The position numbers and the translations under genes are program-made. From Gammaproteobacteria bacterium (GTDB taxonomy: Bacteria; Pseudomonadota; Gammaproteobacteria; Steroidobacterales; Steroidobacteraceae), in the NCBI GenBank assembly GCA_012026925.1, contig VEPJ01000001.1, positions 1 through 37,815 of the forward strand: DNA of 37,815 nucleotides, written 5' to 3'. Shown here in pieces: positions 7,982 to 19,496 of this stretch. The stretch's first letter is position 1. Every line of letters starts with the position of its first letter. The notes below the pieces were generated by a model, which did no database searches, was not told the DNA's origin, and saw only the letters and a list, made by a program, of their open reading frames with translations.

Positions 7982-9106
7982 GTGAAACGATACATCCCGG
8001 TGTCGAGGGTGGAAGGCACGGCCTCCCGGCAGGCGCATTGCGACCTGCCCGAGGGGACGTACGAGCGGGAGATGAGCAAGGAGGGCTTTTTCGGCCCGGC
8101 CGCGTTCTTTCATCACCGTCACCCGCCGACCGGCTGGACCGACTTCAGCGGCCCGCTGCAGCCCCGCGCGTTCGACCTCGCGCGGCTCGCGGGTGAGTCG
8201 CCGAGCCCCTGGGCCGCGTCGGAGTTACTCGCCAACGCCCACACCCGCATCCGCTATTGGCGCCTGGGCTCGAGCATGGAGCGCCTCGCACGCAACGCGG
8301 ACGGTGACGAGCTGATTTTCGTCCATTCCGGCGCGGGCGACCTGTACTGCGACTTCGGACACCTCGGCATCGCAGCTGGCGACTACGTGGTCCTGCCCCG
8401 GGGCACGATGTGGCGCATCGAGTGCGCCGCGCCGCTCGAGGCGCTGCTGGTGGAAGCGACCAATTCGAGCTACATGCTTCCGGACAAGGGGTTGCTCGGC
8501 AACCACGCGATCTTCGACCCGGCGCTGCTCGACACGCCAAGGGTGGACGCGGCGTTCGTCGCACAGCAGGGCGACTCGGACCCCTGGCAGGTGGAGGTCA
8601 AGCGCCGCAGCCTGGTGTCGCTGATCACCTATCCGTTCAATCCGCTCGACGTCGTGGGTTGGCACGGCGAGCTCGCAGCCGTCCGCATCAACGTCCGCGA
8701 CATCCGGCCCGTCATGAGCCACCGCTATCACCTGCCGCCGTCCGCGCACACGACGTTCATCGCGAACCGCTTCGTCGTCTGCACGTTCGCGCCGCGACCA
8801 TTCGAGACGGACCCGGGCGCGCTCAAGGTCCCGTTCTTCCACAACAACGACGACTACGACGAGGTGCTCTTCTATCACGCGGGCGACTTCTTCAGCCGCG
8901 ACAACATCCACCCGGGCATGCTGACGCTGCATCCGTGCGGCTTCACGCACGGCCCGCACCCGAAGGCGCTCGAGCGGATGTTCCGGCAGGAAAAGCCCGG
9001 CACCGACGAGTACGCCGTGATGATCGATACGCGAGACGCGCTCGAAGTCATGCCCCCGGCGGGCGCGGTGGAGTGGACCGGTTACGTGGACAGCTGGAAG
9101 CCATGA
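7982..9106 (+). CDS. hmgA: Homogentisate 1,2-dioxygenase
   Basis: This enzyme opens the homogentisate ring to give 4-maleylacetoacetate, using Fe(II) and O2. The product is 374 residues, the shorter bacterial form (the human and Pseudomonas enzymes are about 430-445). It is a cupin-fold protein. The iron-site region is 'PFFHNNDDYDEVLFYH' through 'CGFTHGPHP', with H287, E294 and H323 as the probable ligands by analogy with the human H-E-H set; the spacing between the first two is one residue longer than in human. It starts with GTG at 7982, 12 bp behind hppD. The stop overlaps the next start by 4 bp (ATGA). Confidence 0.93.
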   Translation: MKRYIPVSRVEGTASRQAHCDLPEGTYEREMSKEGFFGPAAFFHHRHPPTGWTDFSGPLQPRAFDLARLAGESPSPWAASELLANAHTRIRYWRLGSSMERLARNADGDELIFVHSGAGDLYCDFGHLGIAAGDYVVLPRGTMWRIECAAPLEALLVEATNSSYMLPDKGLLGNHAIFDPALLDTPRVDAAFVAQQGDSDPWQVEVKRRSLVSLITYPFNPLDVVGWHGELAAVRINVRDIRPVMSHRYHLPPSAHTTFIANRFVVCTFAPRPFETDPGALKVPFFHNNDDYDEVLFYHAGDFFSRDNIHPGMLTLHPCGFTHGPHPKALERMFRQEKPGTDEYAVMIDTRDALEVMPPAGAVEWTGYVDSWKP

Positions 9107-10086
9107 AGCTCGCGACCCTGCGCGACGGCTCGCGCGACGGGCAACTCGTCGTCGTGAGCACCGACCTGAGCCGCGCGCTGCCTGTACCGCGCATCGGTGC
9201 CACGCTGCAGGCCGCGCTCGACCAGTGGTCGCTCGCGGCACCCCGCCTGGCGGAGGCGGCGGCCGCCCTCGAGGACGGCCGTGCCCGCGGCGACATCCCT
9301 TTCCACGCGACGGACGCGCTGGCACCGTTGCCCCGCGCGCACCACTGGGTGGATGGTTCCGCCTACGTGAACCACGTGGAACTGGTACGCAAGGCGCGAG
9401 GCGCGGAGATGCCGCCGAGTTTCTGGACCGACCCACTCGTATACCAGGGCGGATCGGACGACTTCATCGCGCCGACCGCCGACGTCGCGGTGCCGAGCGA
9501 GTCCTTCGGCATCGACTTCGAGGCCGAGGTGGCGGTCGTGACCGACGACGTGGCCATGGGCGCGACGGCGCATGACGCGCGTTCCCACATCAAGCTCGTG
9601 ATGCTGGTCAACGACTGGTCGCTCAGGAACCTCATCCCCGAAGAACTCGCCAAGGGTTTCGGCTTCTACCAGTCGAAGCCGGCCACGTCTTTCTCGCCCG
9701 TCGCGGTCACGCCGGACGAGCTCGGCGAGGCCTGGGACGGCGGCAAGGCCTGCCTGCCGCTCGTCTCGCACCTGAACGGCGCGCTGTTCGGACGCCCCGA
9801 GGCCGGCATGGACATGACTTTCGACTTCCCGCGGCTGATCGAGCACGCGACGCGCACGCGGCGGCTCGGCGCGGGCGCGATCGTGGGCTCTGGCACGGTC
9901 TCGAACTACGACCGGTCGCTCGGCTCGTCGTGCATCGCCGAACGGCGGATGCTGGAGCAGCTCGAGAACGGCCGGCCGTCCACGCCGTTCCTCCGGTTCG
10001 GCGACCGGGTCCGCATCGAGATGTTCGATCGCGACGGCCGGAGCATTTTCGGGGCCATCGACCAGCGGGTCGTGCCGGCACGCTGA
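9103..10086 (+). CDS. Fumarylacetoacetate hydrolase family protein (fumarylacetoacetase)
   Basis: This gene probably carries out the last step of the pathway, splitting fumarylacetoacetate into fumarate and acetoacetate. The product is 327 residues, the compact bacterial FAH-fold type and not the ~430-residue eukaryote-like one. The metal site residues are visible: E140 and E142 in 'GIDFEAEVAVVTDD', D171 in 'LVNDWSLRN', and the catalytic-pocket Lys192 in 'FYQSKPATSFSP'. 'GSGTVSNYD' is the usual C-terminal motif. The frame is open far upstream inside hmgA, but the ATG at 9103 overlapping the hmgA stop is the natural start. Operon context supports the fumarylacetoacetase role over other FAH-family hydrolases. 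Confidence 0.9.
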   Translation: MKLATLRDGSRDGQLVVVSTDLSRALPVPRIGATLQAALDQWSLAAPRLAEAAAALEDGRARGDIPFHATDALAPLPRAHHWVDGSAYVNHVELVRKARGAEMPPSFWTDPLVYQGGSDDFIAPTADVAVPSESFGIDFEAEVAVVTDDVAMGATAHDARSHIKLVMLVNDWSLRNLIPEELAKGFGFYQSKPATSFSPVAVTPDELGEAWDGGKACLPLVSHLNGALFGRPEAGMDMTFDFPRLIEHATRTRRLGAGAIVGSGTVSNYDRSLGSSCIAERRMLEQLENGRPSTPFLRFGDRVRIEMFDRDGRSIFGAIDQRVVPAR

Positions 10087-10110
10087 ACGTCATGCGAGAA
10101 TCGGCGGGAC

Positions 10111-11304
10111 ATGATCTTCGCCAATCTCGACAAGCTCCCCCCGGACCCGATCCTCGGCGTCACGGCCGCGTTCCGCGCCGATCCGTCGCGGGACAAGATC
10201 GACCTCGGCGTCGGCGTCTACCGGGACGAGGACGGCAACACTCCGGTGCCGGCCGGCGTGCGCGAGGCCGAGCGCACCATGCTGGCGGACCAGCGAACCA
10301 AGACCTACATCGGCCCGCACGGCAACCTCGAGTTCAACGAGCGCATCGTCGAGCTGGCCCTTGGGCCGGTCGCGAGCGAAGTCCGCGAGCGGACGGCCAC
10401 GATACAGACGGTCGGCGGTTGCGGCGCCCTGCGCAGCGGCGCCGAGCTGATCCATGCGTCGAGCCCGGGCGCCGTCGTGCACGTGAGCGATCCCACGTGG
10501 GCGAATCACGAGCCCCTGCTCGGGACCTCCGGGCTCTCGCTCGCACGCTACCCCTATTACGATCCCGCCACGCGCGGCGTCGCTTTCGAACGCATGCTGG
10601 ACCACTTCGGGCGGCTGCCCTCGGGATCGGTCGTGCTGCTGCACGCCTGCTGCCACAACCCGACCGGCGCGGACATGGATGCTTCCCAGTGGCGCGCGGT
10701 CGCGGACGTCTTCGACGCACGCGGGCTGGTGCCATTCGTGGACCTGGCTTACCAGGGCTTCGGTGACGACCTCGAGACCGACGTCGTCGGTCTGCGGCTG
10801 CTGGCCACCCGCGTGCCCCAGTTGCTGCTCGCGATGTCGTGTTCGAAGAATTTCGGACTCTACCGGGAACGAACGGGCGCGCTCGCCATCGTCGCCCAGG
10901 ACGCGAACGCCGCGGCCGCGATCGCGACGCACGAGGCCAGGACGGCGCGCCGGATGTACTCGATGCCGCCGGACCACGGCGCGGCGATCGTGGCCCGGCT
11001 GCTGGGGAATGCGCGGCTCCGCGCTGACTGGGAGTCCGAAGTGCGCGCTATGGTACGCCGCATGAAATGGCTGCGCGCCCTCCTGGCGGACCGTCTGTCG
11101 GCGCGGCGACCCGAGGTGGATTTCTCCTGGGTGACGCGCCACCGCGGCATGTTCTCGCTGGTGGGTCTCGAGCGCGAGTCGATCGTCGCCCTCCGGTCGG
11201 AGCACCACGTGTACGTGCCGCCGGACGGTCGCATCAACATCGCGGGCATCAGCGACGGGAACGTGGATCGCGTCGCGGACGCGATCGTAGCCGTGCTCGA
11301 CTGA
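10111..11304 (+). CDS. Aromatic/aspartate aminotransferase (class I, TyrB/AspC type)
   Basis: This is a PLP-dependent transaminase of 397 residues that, given its place at the end of the hppD operon, most likely converts tyrosine (and phenylalanine or aspartate) to the 2-oxo acid feeding HPPD. The PLP lysine is K246 in 'SCSKNFGLYRER'. Cofactor contacts are N183 in 'CHNPTGADMD', and D211 and Y214 in 'VDLAYQGFGDD'. 'INLGVG-like DLGVGVYRDEDG' at the N-terminus and 'GRINIAGI' at the C-terminus, with the substrate carboxylate-binding Arg, mark the aspartate/aromatic family. It starts 24 bp after the hydrolase gene. AspC and TyrB specificities overlap and cannot be separated from sequence alone, so no gene symbol is given. 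Confidence 0.92.
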   Translation: MIFANLDKLPPDPILGVTAAFRADPSRDKIDLGVGVYRDEDGNTPVPAGVREAERTMLADQRTKTYIGPHGNLEFNERIVELALGPVASEVRERTATIQTVGGCGALRSGAELIHASSPGAVVHVSDPTWANHEPLLGTSGLSLARYPYYDPATRGVAFERMLDHFGRLPSGSVVLLHACCHNPTGADMDASQWRAVADVFDARGLVPFVDLAYQGFGDDLETDVVGLRLLATRVPQLLLAMSCSKNFGLYRERTGALAIVAQDANAAAAIATHEARTARRMYSMPPDHGAAIVARLLGNARLRADWESEVRAMVRRMKWLRALLADRLSARRPEVDFSWVTRHRGMFSLVGLERESIVALRSEHHVYVPPDGRINIAGISDGNVDRVADAIVAVLD

Positions 11305-11311
11305 CGACCGG

Positions 11312-11647
11312 TTATTTCTCGCCGGTCTTCGTGACGGTCGCGCTCACGACGCGTCCCTCGGCCGTGTTGACGCGGCACGTGTACTCGAACTTCTTCACCG
11401 TGCCGTCCTTCTTGGTGAAGTTGCCCTTGCCGGTGACGTTGACTTCGTTGCCCGCGGGCGCCGAGACGGACGTCGCCTTGTTGTTGAAGTCGAGCTTGGC
11501 ATGCTGGTGCTCGAGCGTGATCTGCGACATCACGTCGCGCTGGCACAGGCTCACCTCCGGCGCAATCACCTTGTCTCCGGCGAGGGCGGCAGGGACGGAG
11601 CCACAGGCAATGATCGCGGCAAGCGTACGGGCGAGGATCGCTTTCAT
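11312..11647 (-). CDS. Small exported protein of unknown function
   Basis: I do not recognise this 111-residue protein. Its start is well supported: AAGGAGAG lies about 5 bp before the ATG and a TACAAT -10-like hexamer is at 11689-11684. The N-terminus is a Sec signal peptide with a likely cut after PAALA (residue 23). An alternative is a lipobox IIAC at C15, but its hydrophobic stretch is short. The mature part is about 88 residues with two cysteines (C35, C91) that could form a disulphide. It is rich in beta-prone segments such as 'NEVNVTGKGNFTKK', 'KKFEYTCRVN' and 'GRVVSATV'. It is convergent with the aminotransferase gene, whose stop is only 7 bp away. Confidence 0.75.
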   Translation of the reverse strand: MKAILARTLAAIIACGSVPAALAGDKVIAPEVSLCQRDVMSQITLEHQHAKLDFNNKATSVSAPAGNEVNVTGKGNFTKKDGTVKKFEYTCRVNTAEGRVVSATVTKTGEK

Positions 11648-11695
11648 CGTTCTCTCCTTGTTGGACGGGGGTGCGACGGCCGGATTGTACCGGGG

Positions 11696-12925
11696 TCACC
11701 TGGCGGACGGTGCTTCGTAGTCCGGGTAACGACCGAGCGTGAGCAGGGCGACGGCACCGATGACGAACAGCGCCGCCGCGAGGTGCAGGATCGGGCCGTA
11801 AGTGCCGAGCCGATCGAAGACCCGGCCGAACAGGAACGGCGCGAAACCCGACGCGAAGCCGAAGACCGAGTACTGCAGCCCGTAGATCCGGCCGTAATGG
11901 GCCAGTCCGAAATACCGGGCCGTCAGGTAGGCCACGAGGTCGGTCTCCGCCCCGGCCGCAAGCCCGATCAGGACCGCGGACAGGAGCGCGGCCGACGCCG
12001 GCACCTCCGGCCTCGCCAGCACGATGCAGGCCACCGCGGGCAGGGCGAGCATCGGCAGCGTCACCAGCGGCGCCCAGAAGCGGTCCATCAGGTACCCCGC
12101 GACGAGCCGGCCGCAGATGACGCTGAGCCCGATCGCACCGGCGACCTTCGCCGCCTCCTGTGGCTGGAAGCCGCGGTCGATCAGCAGCGGCTGGAAGTTC
12201 GCGATGGAGCCACCGACGCCGATCGAGACGCAGAGGACGGAGAACGCGATGATCCAGAACCGGTAGTTCCTCAGCGCCGCCGCGACCGAGGCGCCCGCGA
12301 GGCCGGCGGATGCGGCCCGCTGCACGACTTCCCCGGCGGTCGGTTCCCGGAACAGCCGGATCACCACCGGAAGGGCGATCCCCAGCGGCAGGAGGGCGAT
12401 CCCGACGAAAGCCAGTCGCCACCCGTACTGCGCGATCAGCCAGGTGGCGAGACTCGGCAGCAACGCAGTCGTGATGCCGGTGCCGAGAAGGGTTATCGCC
12501 AGCGCGAGCCCACGGTTGTGCACGAACCACGCATTCACGCCGCGCGTCCACGACACCGGGGTCGAGCCGCCTCCGAGCGCCCCGACCAGCGCGAACATCA
12601 GGTAGAAGATGGGCAGCGATGCGGGCGTGAGCGCGAGAGACGCCCAGCTCACGCCGAACAGGAACAGCGTGCCGATCGCGACCTTGCGCACGCCGATGCG
12701 GTCGGCGAGGCCGCCGATGTAGGGGACCGTCAGTACCACCGCGGCGGTGAAACAGAACAGCGCGAGCTGGATGTCGCCGCGCCCCCAGCCGAATTCTTCG
12801 GCCAGCGGCTTCGTGAACGGGCCGATCGAATTGAACGGGATCGGCGAGGCGCCGCACGCCGTGCCGAGCGAGGCGGCCAGCAGCACGGTCCACCCGCGGC
12901 GGAATTCGGACGAGGTCAGATTCAT
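11696..12925 (-). CDS. Major facilitator superfamily transporter
   Basis: The product is 409 residues with the 12-helix pattern of the MFS: alternating hydrophobic segments throughout, a loop-2/3 signature 'GGLADRIGVRKVAIG' near residue 75 and its second-half counterpart 'AGYLMDRFWAP'. The first helices ('TACGASPIPFNSIGPFTKPLAEEFGW') resemble the monocarboxylate/oxalate-formate antiporter-like branch, but the substrate cannot be called. The ATG at 12925 is the natural start; the frame is open far upstream only because of high GC. It is divergent from the second MFS gene over a 72-bp gap. Its closeness to the tyrosine operon makes an aromatic or organic acid cargo conceivable, which is inference. 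Confidence 0.82.
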   Translation of the reverse strand: MNLTSSEFRRGWTVLLAASLGTACGASPIPFNSIGPFTKPLAEEFGWGRGDIQLALFCFTAAVVLTVPYIGGLADRIGVRKVAIGTLFLFGVSWASLALTPASLPIFYLMFALVGALGGGSTPVSWTRGVNAWFVHNRGLALAITLLGTGITTALLPSLATWLIAQYGWRLAFVGIALLPLGIALPVVIRLFREPTAGEVVQRAASAGLAGASVAAALRNYRFWIIAFSVLCVSIGVGGSIANFQPLLIDRGFQPQEAAKVAGAIGLSVICGRLVAGYLMDRFWAPLVTLPMLALPAVACIVLARPEVPASAALLSAVLIGLAAGAETDLVAYLTARYFGLAHYGRIYGLQYSVFGFASGFAPFLFGRVFDRLGTYGPILHLAAALFVIGAVALLTLGRYPDYEAPSAR

Positions 12926-12997
12926 GCTAGGGTTGCGGCCGGGTCGCCGAGCAGAACAAGACAGGCGCCAGAATAAGCTGTTTTCGGGCGGGAGTTC

Positions 12998-14299
12998 ATG
13001 ATCAGCCTGACGCGTTATCAATGGACGGTGCTGCTGGCCGCGTGGCTCGGCTGGGGCTTCGACGTGTTCGATGCCTTCCTCTTCAATTACGTCGCCCCCA
13101 ATTGCGTGCCGACGCTGCTCGGGCTCGAGATCGGCAGCCCCGCGGCGAAACAGGCGACGCTGTACTGGACCGGGCTCCTGACGTCGCTGCTGCTCCTCGG
13201 CTGGGCGGCCGGCGGCGTGCTCTTCGGCATGGTCGCCGACCGCATCGGCCGCACCCGGACGCTGATGCTGACCATGCTGCTGTACGCGCTCGGCACGGCG
13301 GCGTGCGCCGCGGCGCCGACCATCGGCGTACTGGCCTTCTTCCGCATCGTCGCCAGCCTCGGCATCGGCGGCGAGTGGGCGGCCGGCGCCTCGATGGTCG
13401 CAGAGGTCGTACCGGAGGAGAAGCGCGTCGAGGCCGGGGCACTGCTCTACACGGCGGCACCGCTGGGACTGTTCCTCGCAACCTTCGTCAACCACCAGGT
13501 GGCCGCCGTCTGGCTCGCCGGCTCGCCCGAGCATTCCTGGCGCATCGTGTTCCTGTTCGGCCTCGTGCCCGCGGCGGTCGCATTCGTCGTGCGGATGTTC
13601 GTCAAGGAGCCCGAGCGCTGGAAGGCGGTGCGCGAGAAGCTGCCGCCGGCCGGCATGCGCGACCTGTTCGGCCCGGACATGCGCGGCATCACCATCCGCG
13701 GCACGCTCATGGCGGTCGTCGCCCTGATCGCGTGGTGGAGCTGCAACGCGTTCATCCCGGCGATCGCCTCCGGCCTCGCGCAGGGATCGGCGCAGGCGTC
13801 GGGCCTCGATCGCGCGGCGACGCTCGCGCTCGTGGAGTCGTGGAAGACGCACGCGACGATCTGGTTCAACCTCGGCGGGCTCATCGGGACGCTGCTCACG
13901 GTCCCCGTGGCGAAGCACCTCGGTCGCAAGCCGATGTTCGGGATCTACTTCGCGATGTCCGCCGCCGCCATCTACGCGGCATTCGGCATGGACTGGCCGC
14001 CGGAGGTGAGGCTCTACCTCTACTTCTTCATCGGCCTGTCGGTGTTCGGCGTGTTCGGCAGCTTCACTTTCTACCTGCCGGAGCTCTTCCCGACCCGGCT
14101 GCGCGGGACCGGCTCGGGCTTCTGCTACAACATCGGCCGGGTGGTCGCTTCGGCGGGGCCGTTCGTGGTCGGGGCGATCGCGGCCCGCGGGGTGGACCAC
14201 GCCCTGCAGGCGATCAGTTACGTCGCGCTCGTGCCGCTCGCGGGGTTGCTGCTCGTCCCGTTCATCACGGAGACGCGGGGCCGGGCACTCGCAGACTAG
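12998..14299 (+). CDS. MFS transporter (sugar-acid / aromatic-acid symporter-like)
   Basis: The product is 433 residues with 12 predicted membrane segments. The motifs 'GWGFDVFDAFLFNYVAP' in helix 1, 'FGMVADRIGRTRTLML' in loop 2/3, 'RIVASLGIGGEWAAG' in helix 4 and 'LPELFPTRLRGTGSGFCYNIGR' late in the second half are typical of the metabolite:H+ symporter families that include sialate and aromatic-acid transporters (NanT, AAHS). It therefore belongs to a different MFS family from its divergent neighbour. GGGAG lies just before the ATG at 12998. It ends with TAG. The substrate is unknown. Confidence 0.85.
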   Translation: MISLTRYQWTVLLAAWLGWGFDVFDAFLFNYVAPNCVPTLLGLEIGSPAAKQATLYWTGLLTSLLLLGWAAGGVLFGMVADRIGRTRTLMLTMLLYALGTAACAAAPTIGVLAFFRIVASLGIGGEWAAGASMVAEVVPEEKRVEAGALLYTAAPLGLFLATFVNHQVAAVWLAGSPEHSWRIVFLFGLVPAAVAFVVRMFVKEPERWKAVREKLPPAGMRDLFGPDMRGITIRGTLMAVVALIAWWSCNAFIPAIASGLAQGSAQASGLDRAATLALVESWKTHATIWFNLGGLIGTLLTVPVAKHLGRKPMFGIYFAMSAAAIYAAFGMDWPPEVRLYLYFFIGLSVFGVFGSFTFYLPELFPTRLRGTGSGFCYNIGRVVASAGPFVVGAIAARGVDHALQAISYVALVPLAGLLLVPFITETRGRALAD

Positions 14300-14325
14300 C
14301 CGCGGCGCGACCCTTGCTATAGAAT
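14297..14325 (+). promoter_or_regulatory. Weak candidate promoter for the rimP leader
   Basis: TAGCCG (14297-14302), 17 bp, then TAGAAT (14320-14325), about 230 bp before rimP. The -10 matches 5 of 6 positions and the -35 matches 3 of 6. The site begins at the stop codon of the preceding MFS gene. If real, it would produce the leader with two terminators described separately. Confidence 0.3.
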
Positions 14326-14420
14326 TCCGGCTCCTTGAATCCCGGGGCTGGTCCAAGTCTCTGATTGGCACGGGTTCTTGGCCGAGCGGGCAGGCTCCGG
14401 GAAAGGAGCCGGCCGGTCCG

Positions 14421-14467
14421 GCGGGAGATTCGCCTGAGAAATCCCCCTGAGCGGGGATTTTTCATTT
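14421..14467 (+). terminator. First leader terminator/attenuator hairpin before rimP
   Basis: AAATCCCC (14439-14446) pairs with GGGGATTT (14453-14460) around CTGAGC, followed by TTTTCATTT. Upstream GGGAGATT (14423-14430) could instead pair with AATCCCC, which would disrupt the terminator; CCTGAG occurs in both loops (14433-14438, 14446-14451). Mutually exclusive hairpins are an attenuator design. A gammaproteobacterial rimP-leader attenuator family has been described from comparative work, and I infer this is related. Confidence 0.6.
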
Positions 14468-14506
14468 GCGGCGGGCCGAGAAGACCGGTCCGGACGCGAA
14501 CGAACG

Positions 14507-14535
14507 AATGGGCCGCCGGCCCATTTTTTGTTTCT
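14507..14535 (+). terminator. Second leader terminator directly before rimP
   Basis: AATGGGCC (14507-14514) pairs with GGCCCATT (14518-14525) across a GCC loop, followed by a run of six T (14524-14529) and TTTCT. It is a textbook intrinsic terminator only 24 bp before the rimP ATG, leaving no room for a downstream promoter, so rimP expression must come from readthrough or antitermination. Confidence 0.85.
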
Positions 14536-14558
14536 GCGCGCGACGGAAGGATGACCGG

Positions 14559-15008
14559 ATGCTCAGGGACACGTTGATTGGGCTGGTACGGCCGGTGGTC
14601 GAGGGCCTGGGTTACACGCTCTGGGACCTCGAGTACTCGCCGGGTCGGGGCAACAGCTTCGTGCGTCTGTACATCGACGCCGAGCCCGGCATCACGCTCG
14701 ACGACTGCGAGCGGGTCAGCCGCGAGGTGAGCGAACTGCTCGACGCCGCGGACCCTGTGCCCGGCCAGTACACGCTCGAGGTGTCCTCGCCCGGCCTCGA
14801 CCGGCCGCTCAGGACGGCGGCGCATTTCGCGCCGTACGTCGGCGAGACGGTGTTCGTGGAACTCGCGCATCCGCTCGACGGGCGGCGGCGCTACAAGGGC
14901 CCGCTGCGAGCGGCGGGTGCCGAAACGGTGGAAGTCGAAGTGGATGGTCGCAGCTACGTGCTGCCGATCTCCGGAATACGCAAGGCGCACCTCGCGCCGG
15001 ACGCTTGA
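14559..15008 (+). CDS. rimP: Ribosome maturation factor RimP
   Basis: RimP helps assemble the 30S subunit, acting on S12/S5 and central pseudoknot formation. The product is 149 residues, the usual size. 'GYTLWDLEYSPGRGNSFVRLYID', 'ITLDDCERVSREVSELLDA' and 'YTLEVSSPGLDRPL' are the family motifs of the N-terminal alpha/beta domain; the C-terminal SH3-like domain follows ('GRRRYKGPLRAAGAETVEVEVDG'). The ATG at 14559 is chosen because GGAAGG (14545-14550) is 8 bp upstream; longer frames run through the terminator and are not credible. It is the first gene of the rimP-nusA-infB-rbfA-truB operon. Confidence 0.96.
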   Translation: MLRDTLIGLVRPVVEGLGYTLWDLEYSPGRGNSFVRLYIDAEPGITLDDCERVSREVSELLDAADPVPGQYTLEVSSPGLDRPLRTAAHFAPYVGETVFVELAHPLDGRRRYKGPLRAAGAETVEVEVDGRSYVLPISGIRKAHLAPDA

Positions 15009-15034
15009 ACCCCGCCTGGCGGGAGGTACGTGCG

Positions 15035-16537
<1,503 letters not shown>

Positions 16538-16550
16538 CCGGAGGTACCCC

Positions 16551-19085
<2,535 letters not shown>

Positions 19086-19094
19086 CGGGACGCC

Positions 19095-19496
19095 ATGCCG
19101 CGTGAAGTCCCTCGCGCCCGGCGCGTCGCCGAGCAGGTGCAGCGCACGCTCGCCGAACTGCTCCGGCGCGAGGTCCGTGACCCGCGCCTGAAGCCGGTCA
19201 CGATCACCCACGTCCGCGTGTCGCCGGACCTCACGCACGCCTGGGTCAGCTACGAGATCCTGACCGGCGACTCGCACGACCCTCTGCAGCGTGAAATCCT
19301 TGCCGAGGCGGCGCGCTACCTGCGCGGCCCGCTGGGGCGCGCACTGCGCCTGCGCGTCGCTCCCGAGCTGCACTTCCAGCCCGACGAGGAACTCGAGCGC
19401 GGCAATCGCCTCGACGACCTGATCACCCGGGCCGTGCGCGAGGACCGGGAGCGGCACGTCGACGACGGCGGCACCCCGGGCGACGAGGGCGAGTGA
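19095..19496 (+). CDS. rbfA: Ribosome-binding factor A
   Basis: RbfA is a KH-like factor needed for late 30S maturation and 16S 5' end processing, especially in the cold. The product is 133 residues. 'RARRVAEQVQRTLAELLRREVRDPRL' and 'VTITHVRVSPDLTHAWVSYEIL' are diagnostic, and 'LRLRVAPELHFQPDEELERGNRLDDLI' is the usual C-terminal core. It is followed by a short acidic tail. The ribosome binding site is weak (GGGAC), consistent with coupling to infB 9 bp upstream. Its stop overlaps the truB start (GTGA). Confidence 0.96.
   Translation: MPREVPRARRVAEQVQRTLAELLRREVRDPRLKPVTITHVRVSPDLTHAWVSYEILTGDSHDPLQREILAEAARYLRGPLGRALRLRVAPELHFQPDEELERGNRLDDLITRAVREDRERHVDDGGTPGDEGE

Noticed and set aside
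11306-11327. GACCGG/CCGGTC inverted repeat between the aminotransferase gene and the small exported protein gene
   Set aside because: Only 6 bp with a 10-nt loop and no T-run; too weak to call a terminator.
11501-12976. A 491-codon + strand frame through the first MFS gene
   Set aside because: Gln/Arg/Asp-rich with no hydrophobic segments, running over the promoter gap; the - strand MFS protein is clear.
14340-14440. Possible tRNA (tRNA-Leu or initiator tRNA are found near this operon in other genomes) suggested by GGCCGAGCGG
   Set aside because: No acceptor stem, T-loop or CCA could be matched; I treat it as leader RNA.
14421-14467. CTGAGA-like motif raised the thought of a TPP riboswitch
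   Set aside because: None of the other conserved TPP riboswitch blocks is present, and the downstream genes are not thiamin-related.
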